The notes: generated from the sequence alone by a model not told the origin. A stretch of DNA of 64,000 nucleotides from Emydura subglobosa (GCA_007922225.1 ML679970.1:40504212-40568211); one strand, 5' to 3'. Counted from the stretch's first letter, positions 12,726 to 22,844 are shown. Program-made: numbers and translations.

Positions 12726-14135
12726 CCACAGACATGTTAATTAGTAAAGGGATACATTTCAAAGGTAGCACATTAAAGGTGGAGGGAGAAAAAGATTTTT
12801 TTTAATGCAACCTAATTAACTTGTGGAACGCACCGCTGCAGGAAATTATTGAATGAAGTTGCAGTAAAGGAGAAGACACTCTTATGCCTACGAAACTGGG
12901 TATCATTTTCAAGAGTGCCTGAGTGACTCATGAGCATAGCTCTCATTTTCAAAATGACTCAAGCACTCAGGAGCCCAAGTCAATGGGATTTAGGCACTTT
13001 TGAAAATGTCACCCAACCAATAGAGTTGCTCAGATAAAATTATAGGAGGTGCTGGCTGCAGCTGGGGAAGGAAGGGTATGTGCCTGCACTGCAAGGACAA
13101 GCCCAGCCCAAGACACTGGGTACATACTCGAGCGGCCACAGCTCCACTGCTGTTGTGACCAGGGCTAGCTGCATCCTCTACGAGCACTGCACTCATCCCT
13201 CTGACTGCCACGCAGACATGCCCCGAGTGCCACCATTTCCCCTTTTACACCACGCACCCGCTCGCAGTTACCTGGCGTCCCCCGTCACCCACACAGTACG
13301 GGAACAGCCCCAAACCCTCCAGCTACCCATTGTCCCAGAGACTATCATTAGCTACAGCTGCCTGCAGTATCGCAAACTGATCACTGTACTGTGGGTCCCA
13401 TGGAGACCTGCGACTCATATGGTCTCACCGGGGATGAGGAAGGAGCAGGGGCCAAGGCAGGTCTCGCTCACATTAGCCAGACTGAGGGATCTTCTAAGCA
13501 GGATTTTCATTTAGACATTAATTCTGGCCCGTGCACCATTTCATCCTGGCAGGGCATGCTGAAAAGAGGGAGAGACTTGCAGGGTAGCAGACTCTCTCCA
13601 CGCAGACGGCTGCAATCTCTGTTGGCTTAGCGCTGCTAGTTTAGCCAGTGAGATAGGAACCTGTGCAGTCCGGGAACAAGCAAAGCCTGCCTAGCAGCGC
13701 CTGGGGGCAGGCACAGTCACTGCTGGCTGCTACAAAACGAGAGAATGACATTTCCCGGAATGTGGGGGGTGACCACCCCATAGTCATCGCAGGAACCCAT
13801 TCCAACCATCCTTCTGAGGGGCAGAGCCCCAGGGGGCAGCGAGGGCAAATGGGGCCGACTATTTATAAATCTTAACACGAACCCCCACAGCAACTAACCC
13901 TGTAAGTGCCCCGCGTAACACTCTTGCAGGATGCTCTGCAGTTCCACTGGGCACCGTGAGTTTTAGTACACGGATGCACATCCTAGTACAGGCACAGGAC
14001 AGAGCCGGGGCTAATTTGTCAGGCATACAGTGTACACCCCTAGGGAAGGGTAAAGGAGTTAATTGCCAACACTTCTGCTTTGCCCTCAGCAGATCTCAGT
14101 GTAATAGGGCTGAGAAGGGGTTATGGGAGCCAGGT
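12726..14135. other. Non-coding span, no gene recognised
   Basis: Apart from the foldback repeat at 12904-13008 I see no repeat or exon I can name. GC content is moderate. Confidence 0.6.
12904..13008. repeat. Palindromic CATTTTCAAAAGTGCCT repeat
   Basis: The left arm CATTTTCAAGAGTGCCT (12904-12920) and right arm AGGCACTTTTGAAAATG (12992-13008) are inverse complements with one mismatch in 17. Between them are further half-palindromic pieces (CATTTTCAAAATGACTCAAG, CACTCAGGAGCCCAAGTC). I recognise this foldback repeat as common in turtle and crocodilian DNA. Confidence 0.8.
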
Positions 14136-14165
14136 GACAAGACAAGACAAGACAAGACAAGACAA
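14136..14165. repeat. (GACAA)6 microsatellite
   Basis: Six exact tandem GACAA units, followed by an A run. Confidence 0.95.
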
Positions 14166-14292
14166 AAAATCACACCCTTGCTCACGTCGCACCTGCACAG
14201 TTCTTTGTTACCTCCCTGCACCTTCACTGCTCCCAAACCCCTCCCCACATCCAGCTGAAATTGCTCCCCCCAGGTGCCAGAAATCCCCCCTT

Positions 14293-14317
14293 CACCATCC
14301 ACCATCCACCATCCACC
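14293..14317. repeat. (CACCATC)3.6 tandem repeat
   Basis: Three exact 7-bp units and a partial fourth. Confidence 0.9.
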
Positions 14318-14539
14318 TTCCCTCCCCAACCCCAGTGCAGCAGAGATAGCGCCAATAAGATCCGTTTAGAGAGCTCTGATCCACGGGTCTCGTTCAGACA
14401 CAGGCATAAAGCAATAAAGCCAGCAAGTGGCAAGTCAAAAGCAGGAGGAGAGCCACGGGCAGCCCCATGCGACTTTCATGGTTGAATCCTCAACACCATC
14501 TCCAGAGAGAGCAGGCAGCAGCTCTCAGCCATACAGTCC

Positions 14540-14715
14540 ATGGTCATTATTACAAGGTCGGGGAGGTAATCTCTCTTACTGGACCTCGTTCTATTGGTGA
14601 GAGAGGCAAGCTTTCAAGTTTACACAGAGCTCTTCCTCAGGTCTGGGGAAGAGATTACCTACCCCACCTTGTCTCCCTAACACCCTGGGACCAGCACAGC
14701 TACAACGACACTGCA
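14540..14715. mobile_element. Penelope-like element terminal remnant with inverted repeats
   Basis: Arms at 14552-14574 (ACAAGGTCGGGGAGGTAATC...) and 14650-14672 (...ATTACCTACCCCACCTTGT) are inverse complements with two mismatches in 23. Between them lie TTGGTGAGAGAGGCAAGCTT and CACAGAGCTCTTCCTCAG. The right flank reads TCTCCCTAACACCCTGGGAC and CAGCACAGCTACAACGACAC, which I recognise from Penelope-like (Neptune-type) ends in reptile genomes. No open reading frame remains. Confidence 0.7.
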
Positions 14716-15989
14716 AATTACCTTTATAAGACAGGCGGAGTCTGGGCACATTCCCTTTGGTGCCTGCACAGCTGGCGAAGAGATTCCAGAAGAGCCCCCA
14801 GGTTGCTAGGATCTGGGAGAAACAGCCAGGCTCCATGCTCACTTGCTGCTCTGCTCTTCCTTTCAAGAGGCCTGGCCTGGCCGCTCCCTGGGCTGGAACT
14901 CAATGGGTTTCCTTTCCGCCCTCCCTGCTGCACGCCTTCCAGGGAGAGACAGCTGGGGAGATCCCAGCTGGCCAGTATGTGCTCATGCAGCCTTCCCCAC
15001 CCCTGCTCTCTCCTGCCCGCCTGCCACAAGCTGCTGGCTCCAAGGCGACTACTGGGAAGTTTTATACACGCAGGGCTCCACCCAGCTCCTTGCAAGGAGA
15101 CGGCCACAGAGCAAGAGATGGGGGAGACCGGCCTTTTCAAGGACTTCCCCAGCTGCTGCTCTGCTCCTTGTCTGAGCCTGTGCAGTCTCCAGCAGAGCTC
15201 CCTGGGATTGAATTCTCTGCGGCTTCTGGGCTTTCTCCCCTACTGAGCTGGAAGAGGCAGTGGGGGGTTAAATAGTCACTGCTGGAATGCCATTCAATCC
15301 TGGACAGTTGCACCAGAAATGGATTTGGTCCTTGGCATGCAGAGGAGTAAAATTAAAGGCAGATTTCTTCCCCATATCTCCTCCAGAATTGGCCCATCAG
15401 CCAAACCACAACCTGGCAGCAGCCTGCCTTCCCTTCCAGGCGCCCTAACAGATCCATTTTTTCCTTTAAAAGGAAGGAGACATGAGGGCAAGCGGAACGA
15501 GCCGGGGGCCTTGGCCCATTTCCCCCCGGGAAGCTCACCCCAAAACCATACCCCCCAGTCGGCACACAGCCACCCCCATGCTGGTCAGTGCAGATAAGAG
15601 CTGAAAGGATCTCAAGGACTGACCTACCCACTCACGCCTAGAAAGGTGCCTTCAGATCAGACCCAGTGACTTGTGGGAGGGAGGTTTTATTGCCAACATC
15701 CAGGCTGTCCCTGTCCTGTGAATCCCCCCCTCAGTTGGTAATTCAGCCCCAAGCACTATATTCAGGTGAAAAAATAAATAGTCAAGCTACAAGCTTTGAG
15801 AACCCATCACTAACGCTGCTCAGCCCACTAGCCTGCCTGTTTAGGTTGGGTTTTATGCCGCACCCATCCTAGCAACAGGTGGATATCCCACTTGCTGAAG
15901 AAGCAGCCCCGTGCCAGCATTAAAGAAACAGGAACAGGGGAAGGTTCCGTCTAAGGTATTTAATATGCCCCCCCCCCACGCCCGCAGTC
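14716..15989. other. Non-coding span, no gene recognised
   Basis: Overlapping frames at 14467-15275 on both strands show no motif. C-rich runs occur near 15968. No repeat family is recognised. Confidence 0.55.
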
Positions 15990-16195
15990 TCTGAACACTT
16001 TGCATTCTTTACGGCTGTAGGCCCAGTGAGGCAAGGCAGGGCTAACATCCCCAGTTTACAGTTGGGAAACTGAGCCACAGAGAGACTAAGTGACTTGCCT
16101 GAGGTCACAAAGGACATCGGTGGCAGAGCAGGGAACTGAACGTGGGTCTCTCAAGGGGTAGGCGGGGGCTCTAACCACTGGCCCATCCTTCCACT
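15990..16195 (-). mobile_element. MIR/CORE-type SINE, antisense
   Basis: It contains AACATCCCCAGTTTACAGTT, GGGAAACTGAGCCACAGAGA, CTAAGTGACTTGCCTGAGGT, CACAAAGGACATCGGTGGCA, GAGCAGGGAACTGAACGTGG and CTCTAACCACTGGCCCATCC, a nearly complete antisense copy including the tRNA-like head. Confidence 0.9.
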
Positions 16196-16269
16196 AGGCC
16201 CCACACCACTATCGACTCTCAGTTGTCAGGCATACAATCTTTCCATCCTCGCAGTGTCATCTCATGCAA

Positions 16270-17960
16270 GTGACTAGAGCCGCCATTTTCAAAAGGAGCC
16301 TCTAGCTGTGGAGGCTTCTATTTTGGGGTGTCCCGTACAAATTACTTAGGACCTGGGTGGTTCTCACAGACGCGGAGCATTCAGCACTCCAGCTGAAGTC
16401 AGCGTGCTAAGGAGGCAGATACAAACCTCTCCCCCAAAGAACAAGGAGCACAAAGACCAAGGCAGGTAAGGACTCAGGGATACCAGATACAACACACACT
16501 GTGGTCAAGCTGTTCATAGGAGCACATCTTGTTACATTTCCACTGTCATCAACCTCAAGTGTTCAAAAATCATGAGCAATCTCACGAGATTGGGTTTAAA
16601 AAAATAAAATCACAAGAACTACAAAAAAACTTGACTTCTTTTCCTTTGCCTTCCAAGCCCACACAGGTCACATTTTCAACCTTTGCTCCACAGTCAAGGG
16701 CTAGAAACTTACTTTTTTCAATGGAAATGAAAACTGAGATTCTCCTATAGTCCCTTGACTCCAGGATCTGAAGCTTTAAGAAAAAACACCAAACACAATA
16801 AGACTAACATAAAAACTTAGCAGCTCGCAACACTGTCTTTTTTCCAAGCACAATAAATTACCCACTCCTTAAATTCCCTTCTCTCTGTCAACTTCCACCA
16901 TGCAGCATCCTTATCTCTGTGTAATAATCCCTCACTTCTATTCCAGCATCCTTATGTCCAGCCCTCCAAACATTCACCCTTTCCTCTACATAAATCACTC
17001 ACCACTAAATGAAATAAATGAGTAGATGATTGAGTCAGCTAGCTTCTTGTAGGTACCAAGTATGGAGACATTTACAAATCTTAATATGAAAAGAAAGGAT
17101 TTCACATTCAAGGATGAAATTCCACTGCCACCCCTACGTCCTTTCCCCCACGACATTGAATTCAGGTGGTTCCTTTCTTCCCATAGTGAAAACTTCCCCA
17201 GCAAGGCTAGAAAAACAAACAAAGCTGAGAAACCCAAAGTGAAATGGACTAGAAACATAATGTGAAACTGACCAGCTTAGTTTCAACCTCCAACTTGGGT
17301 GAAGTGCAAATGGTAAACAAACAGCATTGCCAGGGAATGTAAATGAAAGTTTAAGCTTCCTTCCTGTTTTAATCAGCTCTGGTGTTCTAGTGAGGACCAC
17401 AGGTCTGACGCATTTTGAAAATGATTTATAATTGGGGTATGTTCTTGAACCCCTTGGTAAGGATGGGCCGGTAGCATATATGGTCCCACTCTATAAGAGA
17501 GTCAAACATAAAAGTGTTTTAACATCAGACACCTGCAGCCCCAGCTGGGCACCAGAATAAATGTGGCCCCACTGTAAGAGATGCTGAGCATCTATGACTT
17601 CAGTGGAGTGCATGCACCCTCTGAAAATTAGGCCATCTATTCAGATGTGCAAGTTCCTGGTGCTCTGCAGCTTGGCAGTCACTTACACCAGTGCAGCACG
17701 GAGGTAACACACTGCTGGGCTCATTCTCTTTTACACTGAGGCCACTTTAAATGGGTGTCAATGTAATTCTTGCTCACTCACAGGCACCTTCATACTGCCA
17801 GAGAGGTGTGAAATGGGCCCCGGGATTGTCATACACTACAGAACTAATCTGGTTTAACTATATCGCTCAGCGCTGGGAAAGATTTCACACCCTGTGCGAT
17901 GTAATTAAACAGACCTAAACCCAGACGAAGACACCATGAGGTCGACGGAAGAATTCTTCT
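16270..17960. other. AT-richer non-coding island with old repeats
   Basis: Composition shifts clearly towards A+T. 16565-16620 has the TCACGAGATTGGGTTTAAAA repeat often seen in turtles. 17560-17640 has TGAGCATCTATGACTTCAGT with CCTCTGAAAATTAGGCCATC, an interspersed repeat. Short frames at 16995-17265 on both strands have no family match that I recognise. Confidence 0.55.
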
Positions 17961-17968
17961 GTCGACCT
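17939..17968. repeat. 30-bp near-perfect palindrome
   Basis: AGGTCGACGGAAGAATTC and its mirror half TTCTGTCGACCT form a 30-bp palindrome with a single mismatched pair (G against T). The same word occurs in a dispersed turtle repeat and abuts the inverted-repeat element starting at 17972. Confidence 0.9.
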
Positions 17969-17971
17969 GTT

Positions 17972-18538
17972 CTAGGCCTGGTCCACGCTAGAGTTTTGTC
18001 GACAAAACAGTGCTAGTGTACACGCTACAGTCACCCCCGGCCGACAATGCTGCCATTTTGTCAACAAAATAAAGCCACCTTGACAAGAGATGTAGGGCTT
18101 TGATGGGCAGAGCTCGGGCAATGCAGTGTCAGTGTAGACACTGCATCCCCTTAGAGCGGGGGAGGGGCTGTCACACTTGTCAATTTCACTGCTCCCTAGA
18201 GCTCTCTAAGTAGCAAGCCGCGAGCGGCTGCCAGCCGGGGCGTGGGAAGTCGCTGCCTGCTGCAACCCAGAGCTGGAAAGGCTGCTGCCCTGTCTCCTGT
18301 CTGACTGCAAGCCCAGGCGCAGGGGGCTGCAGCCCCACGAGCAGCCCAGGACGCCGGCAAGCCATCCCGGCAGCAGCCCACAGGGAGCTGGGAGCTGAGC
18401 AGCTCCCCCCACACTGCCCCTTAGATCAGTGGAAGTGGTTCTGGTGAGGATGCACTCCACCAACCCAAGGAGAGCAGTGTGGACATCAGCCACCAGGCCT
18501 TACGTCAACACATTTTTGTAGCGTAGACAAGACCCTAG
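17972..18538. mobile_element. Inverted-repeat (MITE-like) element, composite
   Basis: The left end CTAGGCCTGGTCCACGCTAG and the right end TTTTGTAGCGTAGACAAGAC, followed by CCTAG, are imperfect inverse complements. Internal segments read GTCAGTGTAGACACTGCATC and GTGGAAGTGGTTCTGGTGAG, TGCACTCCACC, which I recognise from dispersed turtle elements. No transposase is present, so it would be non-autonomous. Confidence 0.6.
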
Positions 18539-18556
18539 TATAAGTGGCCTTTTTCT

Positions 18557-18680
18557 GGCCTTGTCTACACTGGTGCTGATGTTGGCAAAACATTTGTCGC
18601 TCAGGGCAGTGAACCCTCCTCCCCCCCCCCTCCACTGAGCAACGTAAGTTTTGCCAGCATCAGCGCTAGTGTAGACAGCA
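18557..18680. mobile_element. Compact MITE with 30-bp terminal inverted repeats
   Basis: Left TGTCTACACTGGTGCTGATG, then TTGGCAAAAC, is mirrored at 18648-18676 by GTTTTGCCAGCATCAGCGCT, then AGTGTAGACA. The arms differ at three of 30 positions. The centre is a C-rich spacer. It carries no coding capacity. Confidence 0.85.
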
Positions 18681-18744
18681 CTACGTTGCGGGAGAGCTCT
18701 CAGCTCGGGAAGGGTTTCTGGCCTTGGCCCTGGTTTAAAATTAT

Positions 18745-18822
18745 CCATGTGGTTAAGGCAGAGGATTGGGACTCAGGACTCCTGGGATTTATTCTCAGTT
18801 CTCCTACTGACTGAGTTACCTG
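18745..18822 (+). mobile_element. SINE head fragment (tRNA-derived)
   Basis: GTGGTTAAGGCAGAGGATTG, GGACTCAGGACTCCTGGGAT, TTATTCTCAGTTCTCCTACT and GACTGAG match the tRNA-like head and start of the core of the MIR-type SINE. Confidence 0.7.
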
Positions 18823-18969
18823 CCAGCTCATCCAGCATTAATTCCCCCACCCAGGGGTGCCAGGGCTGCTGGGATCCCAGCTCTCATCTGCTTCCTTCCA
18901 GGACTGGAAGAGCGAGGAAAGCCTTTTACCAGATGTCGGGGCTGGCAGAGGGAGTGCAGGAGGGCCGGC

Positions 18970-19030
18970 ATGCAATCAATTACGGCGGGGGAGCACAGGA
19001 GCTGGAGTGCTAATTGAATTCAATTAGTTC
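18970..19030. promoter_or_regulatory. Homeodomain-type site cluster with perfect 18-bp palindrome
   Basis: CTAATTGAATTCAATTAG at 19010-19027 is its own inverse complement and presents two facing TAATTG homeodomain core sites. ATGCAATCAATTACGG lies 30 bp upstream with a further ATTA core. Function is inferred from motif density only. Confidence 0.35.
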
Positions 19031-19395
19031 AGGGCTTGCCCCAGAAGCCCAGGGGAGGAGTCTGGGGAAGATGAGAGAGGCAGAGGCCTTGCCTTCAGGC
19101 TGGGCAGAGCAGCAGGGAGCTACAGTTGGAAGAACCTATTTGGGCATCAAAGTTCATCCCCCTGGCCAGTGCTGGAGTGTTCTCCACAGCCCATTCTCCA
19201 GCCTCGTTCGACGCATGAGCAAGCAACAGGGCATCCAGCACTGCCACTGGGGAAAGGGCCCCACATGCTCACCGATCCTGGAAGGAGACAGCAGTAGCCT
19301 CCTCGGTACTCCGCACACCGCAGCCTTCTGGCCAGATCTTCTGGTCCAGCCCAATGCAGCTGGCAGAGACTGAGAGCTGCCAAGGAGGGGGAAAA

Positions 19396-19852
19396 GCAAC
19401 CAGAGTCCTGTAGCACTTTAAAGACTAACACATTTAATTTCTGAGGCATAAGCTTTCGTGGGCTGCAACCCACTTGGTCAGATGCAAGAAATAGAAATCA
19501 GATTGGGGGTACATATACACATCCAAGAGTAAGGAACACCAATGGGGAGGGCAGGTGTTAGCAAAGTTCATTCGGTTAGAGTAGTTGAGGCCTATTCACA
19601 ACCGTTGATTAGAAGGTCAGAATGTGTGAACAGTGACAATTACTTCTTGTGATGAGAGAACCATTCCAAGCCCCTGTTCAGACCCAGTTTGATTGTGTCA
19701 AGTTTGCATAGGAGTTCCAGCTCCGCAGTTTCTCGCTGAAGTCTGTTTTTGAAGTTTCAGCTTATGTCTGCAGAAATTAAATTTGTTAGTCTTTAAAGTG
19801 CTACAGAACTCTCGTTTTGCTGTATACAGACTAACACGGCTACCCCTCTGGA
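19396..19852 (-). mobile_element. Penelope-like retroelement fragment, 39-bp inverted repeats
   Basis: Arms at 19402-19440 and 19774-19812 are inverse complements with two mismatches over 39 bp (AGAGTCCTGTAGCACTTTAA in the left arm). The left side continues with AGCTTTCGTGGGCTGCAACC, a hallmark of Penelope-like ends in turtles. The right end reads TACAGACTAACACGGCTACC. Between the arms, on the minus strand, lies the C-terminal end of the element's GIY-YIG endonuclease frame (see next entry). Only a small 3' piece of the element remains. Confidence 0.85.
19640..19756 (-). pseudogene. C-terminal tail of a Penelope-like GIY-YIG/RT protein (relic)
   Basis: On the minus strand 38 codons and a TAA stop (19640-19642) read NFKNRLQRETAELELLCKL, then DTIKLGLNRGLEWFSHHKK. 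This matches the C-terminus of the GIY-YIG endonuclease part of Penelope-like polyproteins as I remember them from turtle and crocodilian repeats. The frame is open to its natural stop, but everything upstream (reverse transcriptase and the GIY-YIG core) is missing or scrambled, so it cannot make an active enzyme. The preservation suggests a fairly young insertion. No start codon is present in the fragment. Confidence 0.75.
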
Positions 19853-20549
19853 GCTTTTCACCAAGGAGGGGGAAGCGGTCTCCTTGGGGACTGGGGGCAG
19901 CCGAAGGATGCTTTCCCCCACAGCCTCCTCCTGGAAGATCTGTCCCGGGGGAAGCCAAGGGACTGGGTATATGCTCTGCGTCCGGCCTGCCAGCTGGGAC
20001 TGCAGAAGAGGGAGCACGCCCCAAGGCTGCTGTGTTTATGTCCCGCTGCCTGAATTTCCTCCCCAGCGGTGCAATTTACTACCAGCACAATGCGCAGCTT
20101 CCCCCCATGCGATCAGGCAGCCAGAAGGGCCAGCTCTACAGGGCAAGGAACGCCAGCTGTGCATTGCGTAGGCTGGGGGGACAGCACCACGGATCTGCCG
20201 CGCTACCACCTGCTCTCTCTTCAGGGAATGACAATTCTGGGGGAGCTGGGAGCCCAGCACTCTCCAGAGAAAGAGACTTGTGCTCATCAAAGGTTTCTTG
20301 GCATTTTTCCTGCCTTTTTTTGCCCCGGCCCCATTCCAACTCCAGCAACCACCTACATTGGGCCCACCTCAATTCTTCCAGTAGTGTCAACGGGAGAAGA
20401 TCACTTCCTGTCCTAACCTCTTGGGTCACGTTGCAGTGGACTACTGCTAGCTGACATGCTCCACTCAAGAAATGGCTGCATTTGGAGCTCAGTCTGCAAA
20501 AAGGCCTTGCGATCCTTAGCAGTGAAAAGCATGAGCTAACCCTCAGGGC

Positions 20550-20785
20550 CTTTCCCCCCTCTCAGCCACTCCACTTTCCTCTCCTCTCCTTTCCCATAGT
20601 TTCCTGATCTCTCCTCTTTCCACTTTCCATTCTCTCTCTCTAGTTCCTTCTCTTGGTGCCTCCTTCCTCGTCTTTTTCACTCCCTCTCCCATACTCCTTT
20701 CCCACCCACCTCTAGCCATCTCCTGTCTTCCCCTCCCCCGTCTCTTTTCTCTGCCCCCTCCATTTTCTCCTTGGTCTCTCTCTGC
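20550..20785. repeat. Polypyrimidine tract (plus strand), about 235 bp
   Basis: The plus strand is almost wholly C and T (for example CTCTCCTCTCCTTTCCC, CTCTCTCTCTAG, TCTTCCCCTCCCCCGTCTC), with few purines. Such homopyrimidine DNA can adopt triplex structures and also inflates apparent splice-acceptor scores. No fixed repeat unit. Confidence 0.8.
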
Positions 20786-21649
20786 TTGGTGGGTGAAACA
20801 GGACAGTTAACCAGTCCCTGCTGCCTGGCTGTGTCTGCGTCTGCATCCCCGCCAAACCACAGCACAGAAGCTCCCTCTTCCATCCAAATCAACCCCTCCT
20901 GCCGGAGTGGCCCTGTGCTGCTGTGCACCAGGGGAGCCCCCCGCATCCCCCCAGCGCTGGCAGGAAAGCCGATCCTCCTCGATGGAGATGCCAAGACATG
21001 GCCTGCAGCCTCCTGCCACAAAGCAGCTGCCCAAGACTTGGCTTCCAGGCTGCGTCTCCTTGGGGCTCAGCAAAGAGGCCCTGCTGCCGTTCCCCGGCTC
21101 CACACGGCACGCTGGGCAAGGAAGCGGGACAGAGCTCCAAAGGCCAGGCTCGCTGCCTCGCACGTCAGGAGCACGGAGCTCAGCGCTGCAGAGGTTCCTT
21201 GCTCTTGGCTGATAAAGCCACCCTTGGGCCGGTGCCCAGAACCCAGGGCAGACCCACTCCTCGTCCTCCCGGGCCCCGGCACTGGCTGCTGCCCAGCCAT
21301 GGAGCAGAGCTCGGGACTGGACCTTTCTGGAGCAGAGTCAACCCTGGAGGAGAAGCCGCTGTCGGGTCAGGGTCACCGGGGCCCGGACAGCCCTTGGCGA
21401 GCTCTGGGGACACGGCCCGGGTGACTCTGCTCACGTGCCGCCCCCTCCAACAAGGCAGAGTCTCGCGTGCGGCACTGCCCCCACCCGGTTCCCCTGCCCA
21501 GCCTCGTCCTGCACTCACCCTGGCTCCTTTGTGGCATACCGCTGCATAGACCCGCCCCATGGCACCTCCGTTTTCCTGCCCCCACCAGGGCATCGCACTG
21601 CACAAACCTCCTCTCCCTATACATCTGCCCCCATCCCTGCCATATCGAT

Positions 21650-21705
21650 CCACAGGAGAGCAACAGTCCCTGTTTCCTGCTACCTCTGCCCCGCTTTGAG
21701 TCCTC
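21650..21705 (-). repeat. SINE-tail derived 55-bp segment, copy 1
   Basis: CCACAGGAGAGCAACAGTCC, CTGTTTCCTGCTACCTCTGC and CCCGCTTTGAGTCCTCC are shared, with a few changes, with 22229-22284. The 5' half is the antisense SINE tail (CAGTCCCTG). Confidence 0.6.
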
Positions 21706-22199
21706 CTCGCGTGTGCTGGGGTTTGGCGGCATGTCAAACCTCCATGAGCAGGCAGGGCCGTGCATGAGATCAGAGATCTCCTTTCACACAGGGTCTGAAT
21801 TAGGACAAGACTCGGCTCTCAGTGGTGAAAGATCAGCCCCTTCTTCCACCAAGCTGCCTGCCGGCTCCTTTTCTGGCTGGCTTGTTGGTTGATGCCCCGA
21901 AAACCACCTGCCTCCACGCCCCACACCTACAGCGTCTCCTTAATGCTGCCAGCCGCAGACAGGGCTCCAGGCTCAAGCCAGGGCATGGCAGGTGCAGCTT
22001 CTTGCTTTTCCTTCCCAGGGGCTCAGCTGGGAGAGCACGTGGGACCCAGATCCAGGGAACCCACTCAGCCCAGCCCCAGCAACCTCCCCTGAAGCTTAAC
22101 ACGGGCACTGGTCCCTCATGCTGGTCACACTGGTCCCAGCATCTCACAGCTTAGCAGCACTGGATTTCTATTCCAGCAGCGTCAGAGGGCGCCACCTAG

Positions 22200-22285
22200 C
22201 CCTGGTGTGATAGGTGCCGTATAAACCCGCAGGAGAGAGACAGTCCCTGTTTCCGGCTACCTCTGCCCCTCTTCACTTCCTCAGG
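22200..22285 (-). repeat. SINE-tail derived segment, copy 2
   Basis: TAGGTGCCGTATAAACCCGC, AGGAGAGAGACAGTCCCTGT, TTCCGGCTACCTCTGCCCCT repeats the module at 21650-21705 about 575 bp away. TAGGTGCCGTATAAAC is the antisense GTACAGCACCTA tail. Confidence 0.6.
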
Positions 22286-22844
22286 CTTTCCCTCTCCATA
22301 TCCTCTCCCACTTCTTTCTGGGCCATCCTGATTTAAAGATGCCTCCCTGGCCAGTCTCCTAAACCCCTTCCCACAACCACTTTTCCATTAAGGCAATGGC
22401 AGGAATGGAGCCCAAGCTCAGCTTCTGCCAGGCCCCCGGACCTCCACGTAATCCCCCTTTGCCCAGCCTGTCGTTTGCTCTGCGTGGCGGCCCTCATAGC
22501 TGGCATAGCAGAGATGACCTCATCCTTGGCGAGGTCACAGTGGTGCCAGGAATCACGCCTCCCCTCCAACGGCCGCACAAGAGCCAGCTTCAGCCTCAGC
22601 CAGCTTTCTGCCGTCAGCTTCCTGCCCGATCTTTGGCTCGCACTCGCAAAGGCATTGGCCTCAGGAGGGACCACGGGGCTTATTTTGAACAGCTGATTTT
22701 ATTAAGCCAGAAAACATCCACCCCAGGGCATTGTGGGGGAAGCCATGCAAAATAACCCACAGGACACCAGAGGCCGCGCCCTCGCTTACAGCCATGTTAC
22801 GACAGAATCGAGAGACTGCAGCTGAGCTCAGGGCTCCAGCGCGT

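Noticed and set aside
14136..14320. Possible CRISPR-like array from the GACAA and CACCATC repeats
   Set aside because: These are direct microsatellites without spacers in a vertebrate genome.
17062..17265. 67-codon plus frame rich in Lys and Phe
   Set aside because: It has no family match that I know, lies in AT-rich DNA and is mirrored by a minus frame.
20771..21549. Plus-strand frames of 208-217 codons
   Set aside because: Two phases are open at once over the same bases, with low-complexity Pro/Ser/Ala/Gly composition and no motif. GC-driven.
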